A program made the position numbers and the translations under genes. Below the pieces are notes generated by a model. It had not been told where the DNA came from and did no database searches. It saw only the letters and a list, made by a program, of their open reading frames with translations. DNA of 64,000 bases from Umbilicaria muhlenbergii (lineage: Eukaryota > Ascomycota > Lecanoromycetes > Umbilicariales > Umbilicariaceae): the NCBI GenBank assembly GCA_000611775.1, contig KK106983.1:623542-687541 (forward strand). Direction: 5' to 3'. Positions 13,781 to 25,434 of this stretch are shown piece after piece (the first letter of the stretch is position 1; every line of letters begins with the position of its first letter).

Positions 13781-15247
13781 ATGACTTCGTTTTCTATATC
13801 ACAGTTAGCGTTACCTGGCGTTTCACTGCTTATTGCACTTCTTGCTTATGGTTCTCAAATCCTGTTTCAATACATAGAGCCATCACCACTCGATCGCCGG
13901 CAAGTGCTTATTTTCAACACCCTCGTTGGTTGTATATGTATATGTTACGCTCGAGCGTGCTATACCGATCCCGGCCATGTGCCGTCTGTTTGGACTCCAA
14001 ATGGCCTGAAAAGTACACCATCACGCACCGAGGAGCCAAGCAGGAGGCAACGATGGTGCAGGAGATGTGAAAGCCTGAAACCACCTCGAGCGCATCATTG
14101 CAAGGTCTGTCAAAGGTACTATCCTTTGAGGTTCTACGTCTTACATTTTATTGGACTATTTCTGACATAATTATATAGATGCATACCAAAAATGGATCAC
14201 CATTGCCCCTGGACAGCCAACTGTATATCACATCGCACCTTTCCCCATTTCATGCGGTTTCTCTTCTACGCCGTAGCCTCAATGAGCTACTTAGAGTACT
14301 TCCTATATTCGCGGGTACAAGTCGTGTGGGAGGGTCGCAACTTACCCAGTGTATGTGCTTCTACAACTTTCCTTCAAAACTAGCTGAGCTCTGACCCGTC
14401 AGTATCTGGGCCCTTCTATTTTGGAACTAATCTCCTTATTCGTCCTCGTTCTGGTCAATTCAATCACCTTGTTGGCTCTTTCGATCCTGCTACTCCGCTC
14501 ACTGTGGTCATTGGGTGCGAATATTACTACCATCGAAGGTTGGGAGATTGAGAGGCATAGCGCACTTCTTCGCCGTGCAAGAGTGCTTGGTGGCTATTTA
14601 GATGGTCCTGATGGTATCAAAGTCAAGATTATCAAGCAAGAATTTCCGTATGACATTGGTATCTATCAGAACATCAAGCAGGGAATGGGTGGTGGGCCAC
14701 TCTCATGGCTGTGGCCACTTGCGCCCAGTCCGTCCAATAATAGTGGTCTCGAATTCGAAGTCAATGGATTCGAAGGTAGGAAGTACTTCAGCGAGTCGAG
14801 CGCGGGTCTGATGTCGTTTGTTTTACAGATCCATCAGTCGTGTGGCCGCCCCCAGATCCGGATCGCATGCCTCGAAGAGCCAGAGCACTTGATCCTCAAG
14901 GCGCTTTCACCCATGGTCGTTACCCAACGTCACAAGAAGAGCAGCTCGAATCATTTCGACGGCGACAGGAGCGGGATATTGCTCGTATTAAGGGGCCAAA
15001 CTCTCAAGTCCAGCGGCGGAAACCATTCCACGAACGCTACAGTCATGCAGAGGATCTTGACGCTTTGGAGCGTGGTACCGAGTCTGATGGCGGAATCTCG
15101 TCCGAGGGTGAAGAAGGCTGGAGAAACTCTGAAGGAGATCGACTACAGGACTTTGGCGTTGATGAGGATGCGGATTTTTATGACGAAGATAATATACCGC
15201 TGGCGGAATTGCTTCGGCGACGACAACGACAACGTAAAGGCAGCTGA
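13781..15247 (+). CDS. PFA4: DHHC palmitoyltransferase Pfa4
   Basis: Attaches palmitate to cysteines of membrane proteins at the ER; yeast Pfa4 modifies the chitin synthase Chs3. Four exons, 13781-14115, 14179-14350, 14403-14775 and 14829-15247, give 432 residues. Two transmembrane helices lie in the first 60 residues. The Cys-rich domain runs CRRCESLKPPRAHHCKVCQR, then MDHHCPWTANCI with the catalytic DHHC, interrupted by intron 1. Two further helices follow (FLFYAVASMSYLEYFLY and the LISLFVLVLVNSI region). TTIEGWEIERH is the TTxE-type motif of the family. The C-terminus is charged (GTESDGGISSEGEE) and ends with basic RRRQRQRKGS. The 14776-14828 intron rests on frame: reading through it produces an unrelated tail. 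It is convergent with the GPALPP1-like gene. Confidence 0.93.
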
Positions 15248-15630
15248 GAAGGCCAAGTGCGAAAGATGTAAAGCGACGTATATAGATAACAGGCTACACT
15301 AGGAAAGCAGATGTTTGAAACGTAAAACTGATGATTGGCGCGTCACCAGGGACTGTCCATTTCTACCACGACATCAACATGAATAACCAGTCACTGAGCA
15401 TATGATGCGTTCTAAAATATGTTCCCGCATGTCTGAAGAGAAGCACAGATTTGGCATTGCTTTTCAACTTCCTTGCTCAAACAAGACTGGGCCATGATGC
15501 TCTCTGTCACGAAACTCGTAAAGACGACGAGTCTTAGTGAGTATCAGTTGTTTTGTCCCTTCGTGTTACAAAGAACATTAAGTGACTTCGGTGATCCACC
15601 CATCATGCAAGACACGCAATGGTATACTGG
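15248..15630. other. convergent intergenic region
   Basis: 383 bases between the stops of PFA4 and the GPALPP1-like gene. Nothing beyond likely 3' UTRs is visible. Confidence 0.55.
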
Positions 15631-16544
15631 TTACAAGTAGTTTCCACCAGCGAATCGTGAGCCAAAATCTGCTGCCCTGTTCAGCATCTCTTTCTTCTGG
15701 GCGTGCCCGATCTTCATGCCACCTCCAATATCTTTCTCCTTGTCGAAAGCCCTCTTGCTCGGATCATCTTCTTTCTCTTTAGGAACGGTCTTCTTATGTT
15801 CGCTGTACAGTGAGGTGTTGCGATTCTTCTCCTGCATTTAGATGCCTGTTAGTATCTGCTCATATAAAATAAAGGAACTTTGATGTGGTTGCAAGAACGT
15901 ACGTTATATTCTCTGATCCTCCTCTGTGTCTCTCTTGCCTCTGCTTCACTTCTACCAGCCTTCTTGTCTTCTGGTCCTAGCTGCGCAGGCTTCTTCACAC
16001 CCATGACTTCATCTTCAAGCCTCTGCCTCTTTTGCTCAGGGGTCTCGGTCCATAGCGCATTGTCGCCACCGCCCTTTTGTGAAGGTGCTTTCGAGCCTTT
16101 GCCGGTGTTGAACTTGCGGTTTTTGAGCTTTGTCGGGTCCACCCGGGCAGACCAGTCGTCTTGCTTCGGGGGTACTAACATCCACTCTTCGCGCTGAGGT
16201 TTCTTAGCTGCTTCACGGGCGGTGTTTTCATCTGCTATGGCTTGTTGTCGCTGTGTTTCTGTCTCGGCGTTATATTGGCCTGGTGCGGGTGGTAAAGCGG
16301 GCCCTATCTCATCGTCGCCACTGCTCTCAGAGTCCTGCTCTGCAGGAATATCCGGTCTTTCATTCAATGGAGCTGGCGGAGGCGCAGGTCCTACAAGGCG
16401 ACGACGTTTCTCCCCAGCATCGCTACTTGACGAGCTGGATGCGCTGCGTGAATGGACGTTAATCCGCGTTTGGTCTTCGATCTCTTCTTCACGCTTGCGC
16501 TTGGCAAGTAAGTGAGGTGGGAGTTCTGGACCTACTTTCGACAT
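15631..16544 (-). CDS. GPALPP motif-containing protein 1-like (DUF3752)
   Basis: Exons 16544-15903 and 15831-15631 flank a 71 bp intron with a consensus TACTAAC branch site; 280 residues. GP-A/E-LPP motifs recur: VGPELPPHLL, LVGPAPPPAP and IGPALPPAPG. An acidic, low-complexity N-terminal half leads to the conserved DUF3752 domain: EEWMLVPPKQDDW, LKNRKFNTGK, LWTETPEQKRQRL, then DIGGGMKIGHAQKKEML and SRFAGGNYL at the end. The family is nuclear and of unsettled function; a spliceosome link has been suggested. The start was set at the Met of MSKVGPELPP because that is where family similarity begins. An in-frame ATG at 16643 would add 33 residues without motifs. It is divergent from VPS8. Confidence 0.88.
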
Positions 16545-16935
16545 GTCGGATTGAAAGAAGCTGACCGGTGGGCGGTGTTGGCCGGCGCAATAATATGGTG
16601 CCGTGTTGAGAGAGGTGAGGTACTCAGCCTTAATGATCGACATCCGTCTCTAGCGTCTTTTCGGTAATCTGCCTACGCTAGCTGTGAGGGCAACTTAGCC
16701 GGGGAGTCGGGTTGAGGTTATTGCAGCTCGAAGTTCAACCCGCAACTGATGGACTTTTGCAGGGCGCTGTTGCTACACACTAGTCATCCTGAGCAAACGC
16801 CGAAGGCGTGGAAAGCCTAGCAAGTATTGGTGTTACAGTGAAATGCAGATGCTGGGAGGGGACGGCTGCCTGATACCAAGCTTCAAGAGCTTCGATGGTT
16901 AACATCGGAGATATGTGGGTATACAAACGGCTCCG

Positions 16936-19900
16936 ATGAGCACTGTACAAGATGAGACCGAGATTGGTCTAGAAGAGAATTTTGAGGATCCCAATAGCGA
17001 ACATGAGTCTCGGTCTCTTGAGAAGAGCCTAGAGAATGGCGCCAGCGCAACGAGTCCGGCTCCCAGCTTCGCAGAGATTCCAGGGGACGTAGCGCCTGGC
17101 GAGTGCTTCGCGGACAATCAAACTGTCAATGGTGCGAGTCATGAGGGGGATTTGGAACACCAACAAGATGAGGATGACACGATGGATGAAGAATTGGGAC
17201 CGGTTCGTGGCACGACTAAGGAGAAACCATCAAGTGCTGATGGGTCTCTCTCAACGCCGGACGACACTCCTTCCTTACAGGTGAGGTGGCAGCATTCTTT
17301 TCATCACCGAACAACAGTCTGATTTCCATAGGATTCACGTGCATCATCCCCAGGAAGAAGAGCTCGGATGTCTCGTCCTGGTCTAAGTCCAACTCCATCT
17401 CTGCGCCCATTTGATCGACGCTTTCAGGCCCGAATCTCATCGTCTCCTTCGCCATCGCCTCGTGCTCTTTCTCCCGCCTTTCTTAACATACATTCACGCC
17501 AGTCTTCGCTAGCGAGCCAGATATTCCATGAGGCAGAAGATTCAGATACTACACCGGCCCCTTGGGAGGTTGTACGATGGACTAGGTTGAGAAAGATTAC
17601 TGGACAAGCGTTCTCGGAGATTGGCAAACGTAACTTCGGGCGGCCTACTTGTATAGCGGTATCGGCGTCTATTGCCTTGGGTACCTCGAAAGGTATAATA
17701 CTGATATTTGACTACCATCAAAATCTCAAATCTATTATGGGACCTGGAACAAAAGGTATACTTCAAAAGCTCTCTGAAAATCGGCACTGCTTTTCGTTAA
17801 CGCGAGATTGTTCCCAGCTGTCGAGTCAGGCCCAGTGACCTCCATCGCCCTTTCTGCGGACCACTCAACCATTGCAGGAGGACATGCTAGTGGTAATATA
17901 TTTACCTGGGAGTTGGCAAGGCCTGCAAAGCCGTTTCTCCAAGTTCCGCCTACAGATCGATCTCGAATACAGGGCTCTGATACCGATGGCCATGTAGCCG
18001 GGGTTGCAATATTACACGTTGGATTCCTTGGAACTCGGCACGCCGCATTTGTGTCAGCAGATGGTAGAGGAATGGCCTTCTCTCACCAGGCTACCAGGGG
18101 TATGAGTATGGTTGCGCGAGCCGTAAGGACGACACGCATACTCGGACGCTATCCAGATACTACTCCCGCTACCACTCGACCGCGAAAGCCCAGTTCAATC
18201 CTTGCTTTTTCACCTTTGCCTTTGGGCAACGCCGAGCATTTGACCGATAGCATGGGTTTGGTGGCTATGCTGACGCCCTACCTACTTGTGGTTGTTTCGA
18301 CCACGCCACTCGCACAAACCCAATACAAGGCCGCAAGACCAAAGGAACTGCCAGCGCACAGCGCCATGACCGCTGCACTTGCTTGGTTCCCAGCCGTCAA
18401 GCTTAAACCTACGGGTGATACTATATCGGAGGCGTCGTCCAGGGTCAAGCTTGTCTATTGCTGGTCTAATATCCTCACTGTCCTCGATATCATTGACGTT
18501 GAAACGTCTGACAGAAGCGCGAAGGACATTTCTCCAAGCCTTCAATTTCGACCGCGAAGTAGATGGAAGTCTCAGGAAGCAATTGTTGCTACACAATGGT
18601 TGAGCAGATCTGTGCTTGGTATTCTTACCATTACCCAGCAACTTATCATCCTGGAGGATATTTCACTACATATATCTGATTCCTCCGACCTCATTCAGAA
18701 ACATATCTATCATGCAGACCTCTTTTCGCAGCAGCTGACTCAAGTGGTGGAGCAGTTAGATGAAGAAGACACATCAATGCATGGAGTCGTTGCAGATGCT
18801 TTCTACATGAGTTTCCGCGCCTACAAAGGCAGGCTTTTCTTATTAGGGTTCAATGATGTCTCTATGGGGACGCTGTCGAATTGGGCGGATCGATTGCTGG
18901 CACTCATGGAAGAGGGTAACTTCATAGGTGCTATTGAACTTGCAACATCTTACTTCAAGGGCGAAGCAGACAAAGTCACTGTTGGTCTTCCTGACGATGA
19001 TAGATCCAGGCATGCCATGGTACGAGAAAAATTGGTAGAGATGATGTCCGCCTCGCTGAAGTACGCTTTTGGCAAAAATCAGGAAGCAGGAACCCCACGG
19101 GTCGAACAGCCTCAGCTTGAGGAACTCGCCACTGCATGTGTCGCTGCATGTCTCGGCATGAACGATTTGGACTTTCTTTTTGAAGAGGTCTATGCATGGT
19201 ACGAAGATGGACAAACCCAGGGCATATTCCTAGAGATCTTGGAACCGTATATTACGAACAACGAGTTTCAAATCATTCCACCTTCTGTGCTCAAGGACCT
19301 GGTTAGGCATTTTACTGGAAAATGCTTGGACAATCGACTCGAGGAGATGCTATGTCATTTAGATCCACAGACTATGGATATCGATCAAATCACTACACTT
19401 TGTAAGCAAAACAGACTCTATGATGCCCTCATTTATGTTTGGAATCAGGCACTCGGTGACTACACCACTCTTGTCGTTTACTTCCTGGATATGCTCAAAG
19501 TCCGAGCCGGGTCCGATGGAAATGCAGACGCAATGGACACGACAGCTGACACCGCTAGTGCCTCGAAAATCTTTCCATATTTGTCCTACATCCTATCAGG
19601 GCGGGTTTATCCTACGGGAAGCGAAATGGATAGTATTCAGGCTGTGACAGCGAAAGCTGATGTATACCACTTCTTGTTCTCCGGTGATAGCAGTGGCGTT
19701 GCAAAAAGCGACCACACAGCTGATGAGCCCGTCCCCGGCCACGATGGCTCATACCCCATTTTGCGAAGAATCCTGGACTTTGACGCACCAAGTTTTTTAA
19801 GCGTGCTGAATGAAGCTTTTGAGGACAGCTTCTTGAATGGATCTTCCGGTCGCTTGCCCGAAGACGAAGCCCAGAAGCTCACGGAAGGCCAACGCTTTGG

Positions 19901-21878
19901 TTTATCAGTCAACCGTCAATACATTGTCAGCATACTTCTTGAAGTTTTGACGGCTCCACGGTACGGTAACGACAACACCGTCTATCTCGACATGTTCATT
20001 GCTCGTAGTCTCCCCAAATTTCCGCAGTTCATCCTTCTATCGGGCAGTATCCTCCATCGTGTACTTTTGGGACTTTGCAATTACCCGGGGGAAGATGTGG
20101 CAGAAGATTGCCAGCTGAGTGTGGAATATCTTCTATCAACGTACCATCCTCCAGACATTACGTCTCTAATACCCTCCTTTCAAAAAGCTCGCTTCTATCG
20201 TGTGCTAAAGGGGGTATACAAAGCAGAAAAGCAGTATGCACAGCTCCTGGAGACATGCTTCAAGGACTACGATCATCCCGATTCAATCTTCAACTGTATA
20301 GGCGATTGTTTGAGACCTAAGGCCGGGCTCAGTGGTAAACAAATCAAAGATGTTCGAGCCGTTATCGTCGACCACGCAGCTGAACTGGCCGAAACAGACG
20401 TCACAAGAGCGGCATCAATCTTAGAGAGCTATGCTCCAGATCTACATGGTGTTGTCCTTGAGACGCTGAAGGAAGATGATTCGGCGCAGTTCCAGTACCT
20501 TCGAACGGTCTTGGAGCCAGCAAGAGGCAGCTCGGATGACAGCCAACCCCAACCGCGGACTCCTGATCGTGGCTTCGTGGAACAATACGTGCGACTAATG
20601 TGTGACTACGATCCTTACCACGTGAGCGAATATGTGGAAAAGCTCAAGGTCGGTGATCTGCGGTTGGAAGAGGTTTTGTCGTCTCTCGAAAGCAGCGGAG
20701 TTGTTGATGCCGCTGTGTTGCTGATGGCAAGAGAGGGTAAGGTGCGGGAAGCCATCGATAGACTTACACATCACCTAAGGACGCTAGAAGCTGCCTTAAC
20801 TGGCTTACTAGATGGCGCGGCGGACAGTCCAGATGCTTCAAATACTGAAGAAGCAGCCGAGGACTTGGTCAACTCAATCCAAAAGTACGCTCGAGTTGGC
20901 GTATGGCTTTGTCAAGGCCATACAAAGACAGCACGAAGAAATCAAGTTTCGGGCAAGCAATCGAGGCAATTAGAGTCCAATAATACCGAGCTATCGATGG
21001 ACGAGGAGTTCTGGCTGGACCTTATCGACAGTATTGTAGGGGTCACAAAAAACGTCTCGTTGGTCCTCGAAAGTTCGCCGGGTGAAGCAAGTACCGACAA
21101 TGATACATCCCCGGCGGTCGGTGTCCCACACCTTATAACTTCCATGCGTACCACGGTTCAGGAAATTTTTACGGCACTACTAGCAACTACATCCGCTGCG
21201 CGTAGTGATGGGGCTCCTCGCACAGATTTATCTTTCCTTAGGATCCTTCGTGCCTTCCTCAGTCGTGCAGCCGCAAGTTCACCTTCCCTTTCTGACCTCC
21301 GGGCAGTACTCGGCGCTATATTCTCAGCTTACTCGTATGAAGAGTCATTGCTGGCTCTAGCTAATCATTTGCTCGACAAAGACCTGTTTGTGCACGTGGC
21401 AGAGGCAGCCGCATTGAGAAACAGAGGATGGAGGCCTCTAGGGCAAGTGTGTGAAGGTTGCGGAAGGAGGGTCTGGGGACCTGGCGCAGGCGGCGACATC
21501 TGGGATGCATGGGAGCACAAGAATGAGATAGAGGCACAACAACGAAATTCGAAGACTGCCTCGAGGGGGAGGTCACATGAGGTTACCAGAAGGAACAAAG
21601 GTAAAGCTGCTATAGGCGGGAGTGGCGATAAAACGTCATCGTCACAAAGCAAGGTACGTGCGAGCCAAACGGAAGACCCTGAGGAAAGACCCGGCCGTGA
21701 CAATGGCATTATAGATGTTGGGAAGGAGGGTCTCGGGCTTCTGGTTATCTTTTCATGTAGGCACATCTTCCACCGAAGCTGTATCGACGAGATGCAGACA
21801 ACGCAGAAGGAGGAGAAAGGAGATCAGCCTTTACGTAACTCGGCGAAGCCAGAATTCCCATGTCCGTTATGTACATAG
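16936..21878 (+). CDS. VPS8: vacuolar sorting protein Vps8 (CORVET tether subunit)
   Basis: Vps8 is the CORVET-specific subunit that binds the Rab5 GTPase Vps21 and tethers early endosomes. Three exons, 16936-17280, 17332-17755 and 17818-21878, give 1609 residues. The N-terminal 170 residues are acidic and Ser/Pro-rich. A WD40-like propeller follows, beginning around FGRPTCIAVSASIALGTSKG, with SGPVTSIALSADHSTIAGGH spanning an exon joint. The middle is a long alpha-solenoid of the clathrin heavy-chain repeat type, including RLYDALIYVWNQALGDYTT. The C-terminus carries a split RING-like finger: CEGCGRRVWGPG, then an insert of roughly 100 low-complexity residues, then FSCRHIFHRSCIDEM and the final CPLC before the stop. 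The first in-frame ATG was used. Unlike many neighbours it shows no C-to-G codon switch. Confidence 0.94.
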
Positions 21879-23551
21879 ATGGCGCACTCGGCAAGCAGAA
21901 AGTTGGGAGGTTTCTGCATCAGGTCTTACCTTCCTGACCCAACGTGCGGTACTCGCTATCGGCTTCCAGCACCAATGGAGATCTGCGGTCCGATGCTGTT
22001 TCGAAGGCTTGTCACATCACGCGTGACAAAATACTTGAGCGCTATGTAATTGCACAATGCTTGTGGGAGGCCGGAGACCTTTGTGAAGAAGCATGTTACG
22101 GAGATTGAATCTGGATTCACCATAGTCTTGACCATCGGTCTGCACATCCAATAGATCCCCCTACTAACAGTGTCTTAGTAAGTGGCAGTCTGCAGCTTGG
22201 AGTTCCCCTCCATTACTCAACATCTACGAAAGACCAGGTGGAGTGTTCAACGTGGATTACTAGACGCCATATCTTTACATTTTCCATTCCAAGCATTCTC
22301 AACTATCGATTTCAGTATCGAGAGTGTCCCCAGCTTGAGACCGCCACTTGGTCTGTCCCTACCTCGTACATCTGGTAGGTAAGTAGTGGTAAGGTAGGTA
22401 GTACGAGTGTGTCTCCATCGGACGTCACATCGCAAGCTGCCACACCTTATGCAAGCAGCAATCACGTCCGAACTCCTGCGTAGGAGCGGGAAGGATCACT
22501 TGTGGGTTGACCGCCGTTAGCCCGGCACAACGTGGCCGCCACTTGTGGCTTTGGCGTACTTCGCACCGGACGAGCTTCTTAGAATTCGGGCCATCAGATT
22601 CATTTCCGAGCCAGGCATGTAGTTTCTTGCGTGAAGATGGTAAGCAAAGAGCTTGTGTTCCCATCAAACCGCTGTTTGGATTTCAGGTCCAAGCTTTTGG
22701 CGCCTAGAAGCCGGCACCCGCCATACAGGAGCGCAAGCTGATTGGACACCCACGATCTAGTTCGTTCAATGGTGTGGCGGTACTAACGGCTTCATCGCAT
22801 CAATCAGATCGCTGCATCCAGCCATCTTGTGTGACCGAATATACAACGAGCAGATTACGACTGAAAGAACTTACACTTGCAATAATACCTTGCTCAAATA
22901 GGGCAATTCCCCGTCGAGGTTGACCCCTAAATTCTGATACTTGGGCGCTCTCCGTCCACTACTGGATTCTAGGTACCAGATTTCTCCACACTTCGGCGCC
23001 ACATCCTGGAACGACACTACATGAAACGCCGCCATCCGAAGCTATTTTAGCTAGAACGTCAACCTCACACAGGCCATGATGGACTACCACGGGACAAGAG
23101 CCAGACTACTCCAAAGTCCAGTATAGTGCCTATGAACGAGAGGATGGCAGATGCCCTGAAAGCCTCTCGCTTTGGGGATTCGAAATACTGACCGGATATG
23201 AGCTTTGATTCAACTAGCATGAGGCCTGTTGCAATACAGCGAAACGCTACTCTTCAAGGTTTTTACTACGAATGCAAGACCTCACTAACAAACCACGGCC
23301 AGGAAAGGAGGATGACCGCGACGGCATGGTTCGAGTCTGTGGCTCGAAGATTTCATCTACGTCCCGTTCTTTGCTCTGTCTGTTGGCATATATATCTCAT
23401 TCCTTTCCTCAGTTCCTCGATGCTTCTGGTCAAGCATAGACGTCGTTTCTTTCCTTTTCACTCCTTACGCTTCTTATTTCTATAGCTTGAAGCTATACAT
23501 TCCTTGCGGTGTCTTCAAAATCTGCACACAGTCATTACTATACAAAATACT
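21879..23551. other. 1.7 kb gene-poor stretch
   Basis: It lies between the VPS8 stop and the GH16 start. Only short frames occur and none has recognisable motifs. A GGTTCGAGTC string at 23328-23337 looks like a tRNA B box but lacks a matching A box and cloverleaf. The right part is probably the GH16 promoter. Confidence 0.5.
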
Positions 23552-24807
23552 ATGCATACTTTCACGCTCCTTACCTACCTTGGTCTTGTCCAACAGGGTC
23601 TAGCCGGCTATTACCTCCAAGATGATTACAGTGGCGATAATTTTTTTAACAAAATGTCCTTTTTCACCGTGTGTTCAGCCTGGCCCCTCTAAGGTCTACC
23701 GACACTAACGTCGATGATAGAATAACGATCCTACCAATGGCTATGTCAATTACGTCGACTATAACACTGCCAAATCAGAGGACCTGATTGTTACAGCTGG
23801 GGGAGTGGTTTACATCGGCGTCGATAACAAAAACATTGCTTCAGGGAGAGGCCGTGACAGTGTCCGTGTCACAAGCAACGCAGCATACAACCACGGTCTT
23901 GTCGTTCTCGACCTCAATCACATGCCGGGCGGTATCTGTGGCACATGGCCCGCTTTGTAAGTTTCGCAGCACATACTGTTGCCCCTGGTTTTGCTGACCT
24001 GTGACCTCACAGCTGGATGGTCGGACCTAACTGGCCCAATGGAGGAGAAATTGATATTATCGAAGGGGTACACGAGCAGAGTCAGAATGATATGACTCTC
24101 CACACCAATGCTGGCTGCACTATTTCGAACAATGGACAATTCAGTGGCGGATCTGTTACAACCTCCAATTGCGACGCCGCCGCTCAAGGAAATGCTGGGT
24201 GCCAGATAGCTGCTTCAAGTCCTGCAACATATGGCACGCAGTTCAACAATAACGGGGGAGGTGTCTACGCCACCGAGTGGACTAGTGATCATATCAACAT
24301 ATGGTTTTGGCAGCAAGGAAGTCAGCCCGGTGACGTTTTGGGAGCCTCACCAAATCCAGCAGGCTGGGGCATGCCACTTGCATCCTTTACGCCATCATGC
24401 AGCATCGACTCACACTTCCAGAACCAACAGATTGTAAGTCATCCCCTGATTCTTATATCCTTGCAGGAATCGTCAAGCAAAAACTAAGTTCGAGTCTTCT
24501 ACAGGTCTTCGACACAACTTTCTGTGGTGACTGGGCTGGTAACGTCTGGGGTTCCTCCTCGTGCTCACATCTTGCCTCAACTTGCGTCAACTATGTTCAG
24601 AACAATCCTTCAGCTTTTGCAAACGCCTTCTGGGCCATCAATTCCCTCAAGGTCTATCAAAATAATGGGGCCTCCCAGAAGACCGTGGTTACGGAAACGG
24701 CCACTCCATCGAACTTATCCGGTATTGCCTCGAAAATGAACCGGAGTGCTATGGGAAGGAGGGTTGCGGATCTCCATGCTCATCAGAAGCGGGGCTTGCA
24801 TTTATAG
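23552..24807 (+). CDS. secreted GH16 endo-1,3(4)-beta-glucanase
   Basis: Hydrolyses or remodels beta-1,3/1,4-glucans outside the cell. Four exons, 23552-23668, 23721-23956, 24013-24433 and 24505-24807, give 358 residues. The first 18-20 residues (MHTFTLLTYLGLVQQGLAG) form a signal peptide. The mature start YYLQDDYSGDNFF and DPTNGYVNYVDY are typical of fungal GH16 laminarinases. The catalytic site is GGEIDIIEGV, with the two Glu and the central Asp of the ExDxxE motif intact. It continues with HTNAGCTI, ATEWTSDHINIWFW and FCGDWAGNVW. The C-terminus ends HQKRGLHL; I see no clear GPI anchor or carbohydrate-binding module. Intron positions are supported by phase at each junction. Cell-wall remodelling or plant/lichen glucan breakdown are both possible roles. 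Confidence 0.92.
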
Positions 24808-25434
24808 TGTCACTTGGACCTCTTCAATTCACTTTGTGAAAATTCTGTATATTATTCTTTACTCTAGGAACTGGTTTCCGTTTATATTCTATATATATGG
24901 GGGGACTTCTGGATTATTGTTATGCACTAATGTGTCGGTGGTGCCTTCCTGGATACTTCCCGAGTATTGCAACACCTATATATTCGACTGTGAAAAGTGC
25001 CTCTGTTGAAACAGACGATCTGAAGTGATTGAGCGGTGACACTGCTGTTCAGCAATAGCCCTACAGCTCCTGACACTGTCAGCCCCATAAGACATTGGTG
25101 GTATCCTTCCAATCATCATCGAGTAACACACAGAACAGCTCCTTCACCATTCTCCATAGTGGTCTGAACAAATGCATTATCGTGGACAACATAATATATC
25201 GCCCCATGCCTCCAAATTCTCTCGCTTCTCGTCAGCCCTGCCAAGCCCATGTCACGTGCTATCGCGTGTTAACGTGTATCCTTGCCTATCAAAACTTCAT
25301 GGGTATGACAACTGCACAGTTTCCAACCGACATCATTTAGAACTTCATTTCGTATCATTTAAGACATTCTTTGGTTACACAAAGGCATGGTCACTACTGA
25401 CCCTTCATAGGCCGCCAAAATACTACATGATACT
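24808..25434. other. intergenic, GH16 3' end to MutL homologue
   Basis: 627 bases between two genes on the same strand. The left part is AT-rich with a TATATA stretch (24889-24897), plausibly the GH16 3' UTR. No gene is seen. Confidence 0.5.

Noticed and set aside
16545-16643. Upstream ATG extending the GPALPP1-like protein by 33 residues
   Set aside because: In frame, but family similarity starts at the downstream ATG; kept as an alternative only.
23328-23337. tRNA B-box-like GGTTCGAGTC
   Set aside because: No A box at a proper distance and no acceptor stem could be paired by eye. The same holds for GGTTCGAAAC near 35873.
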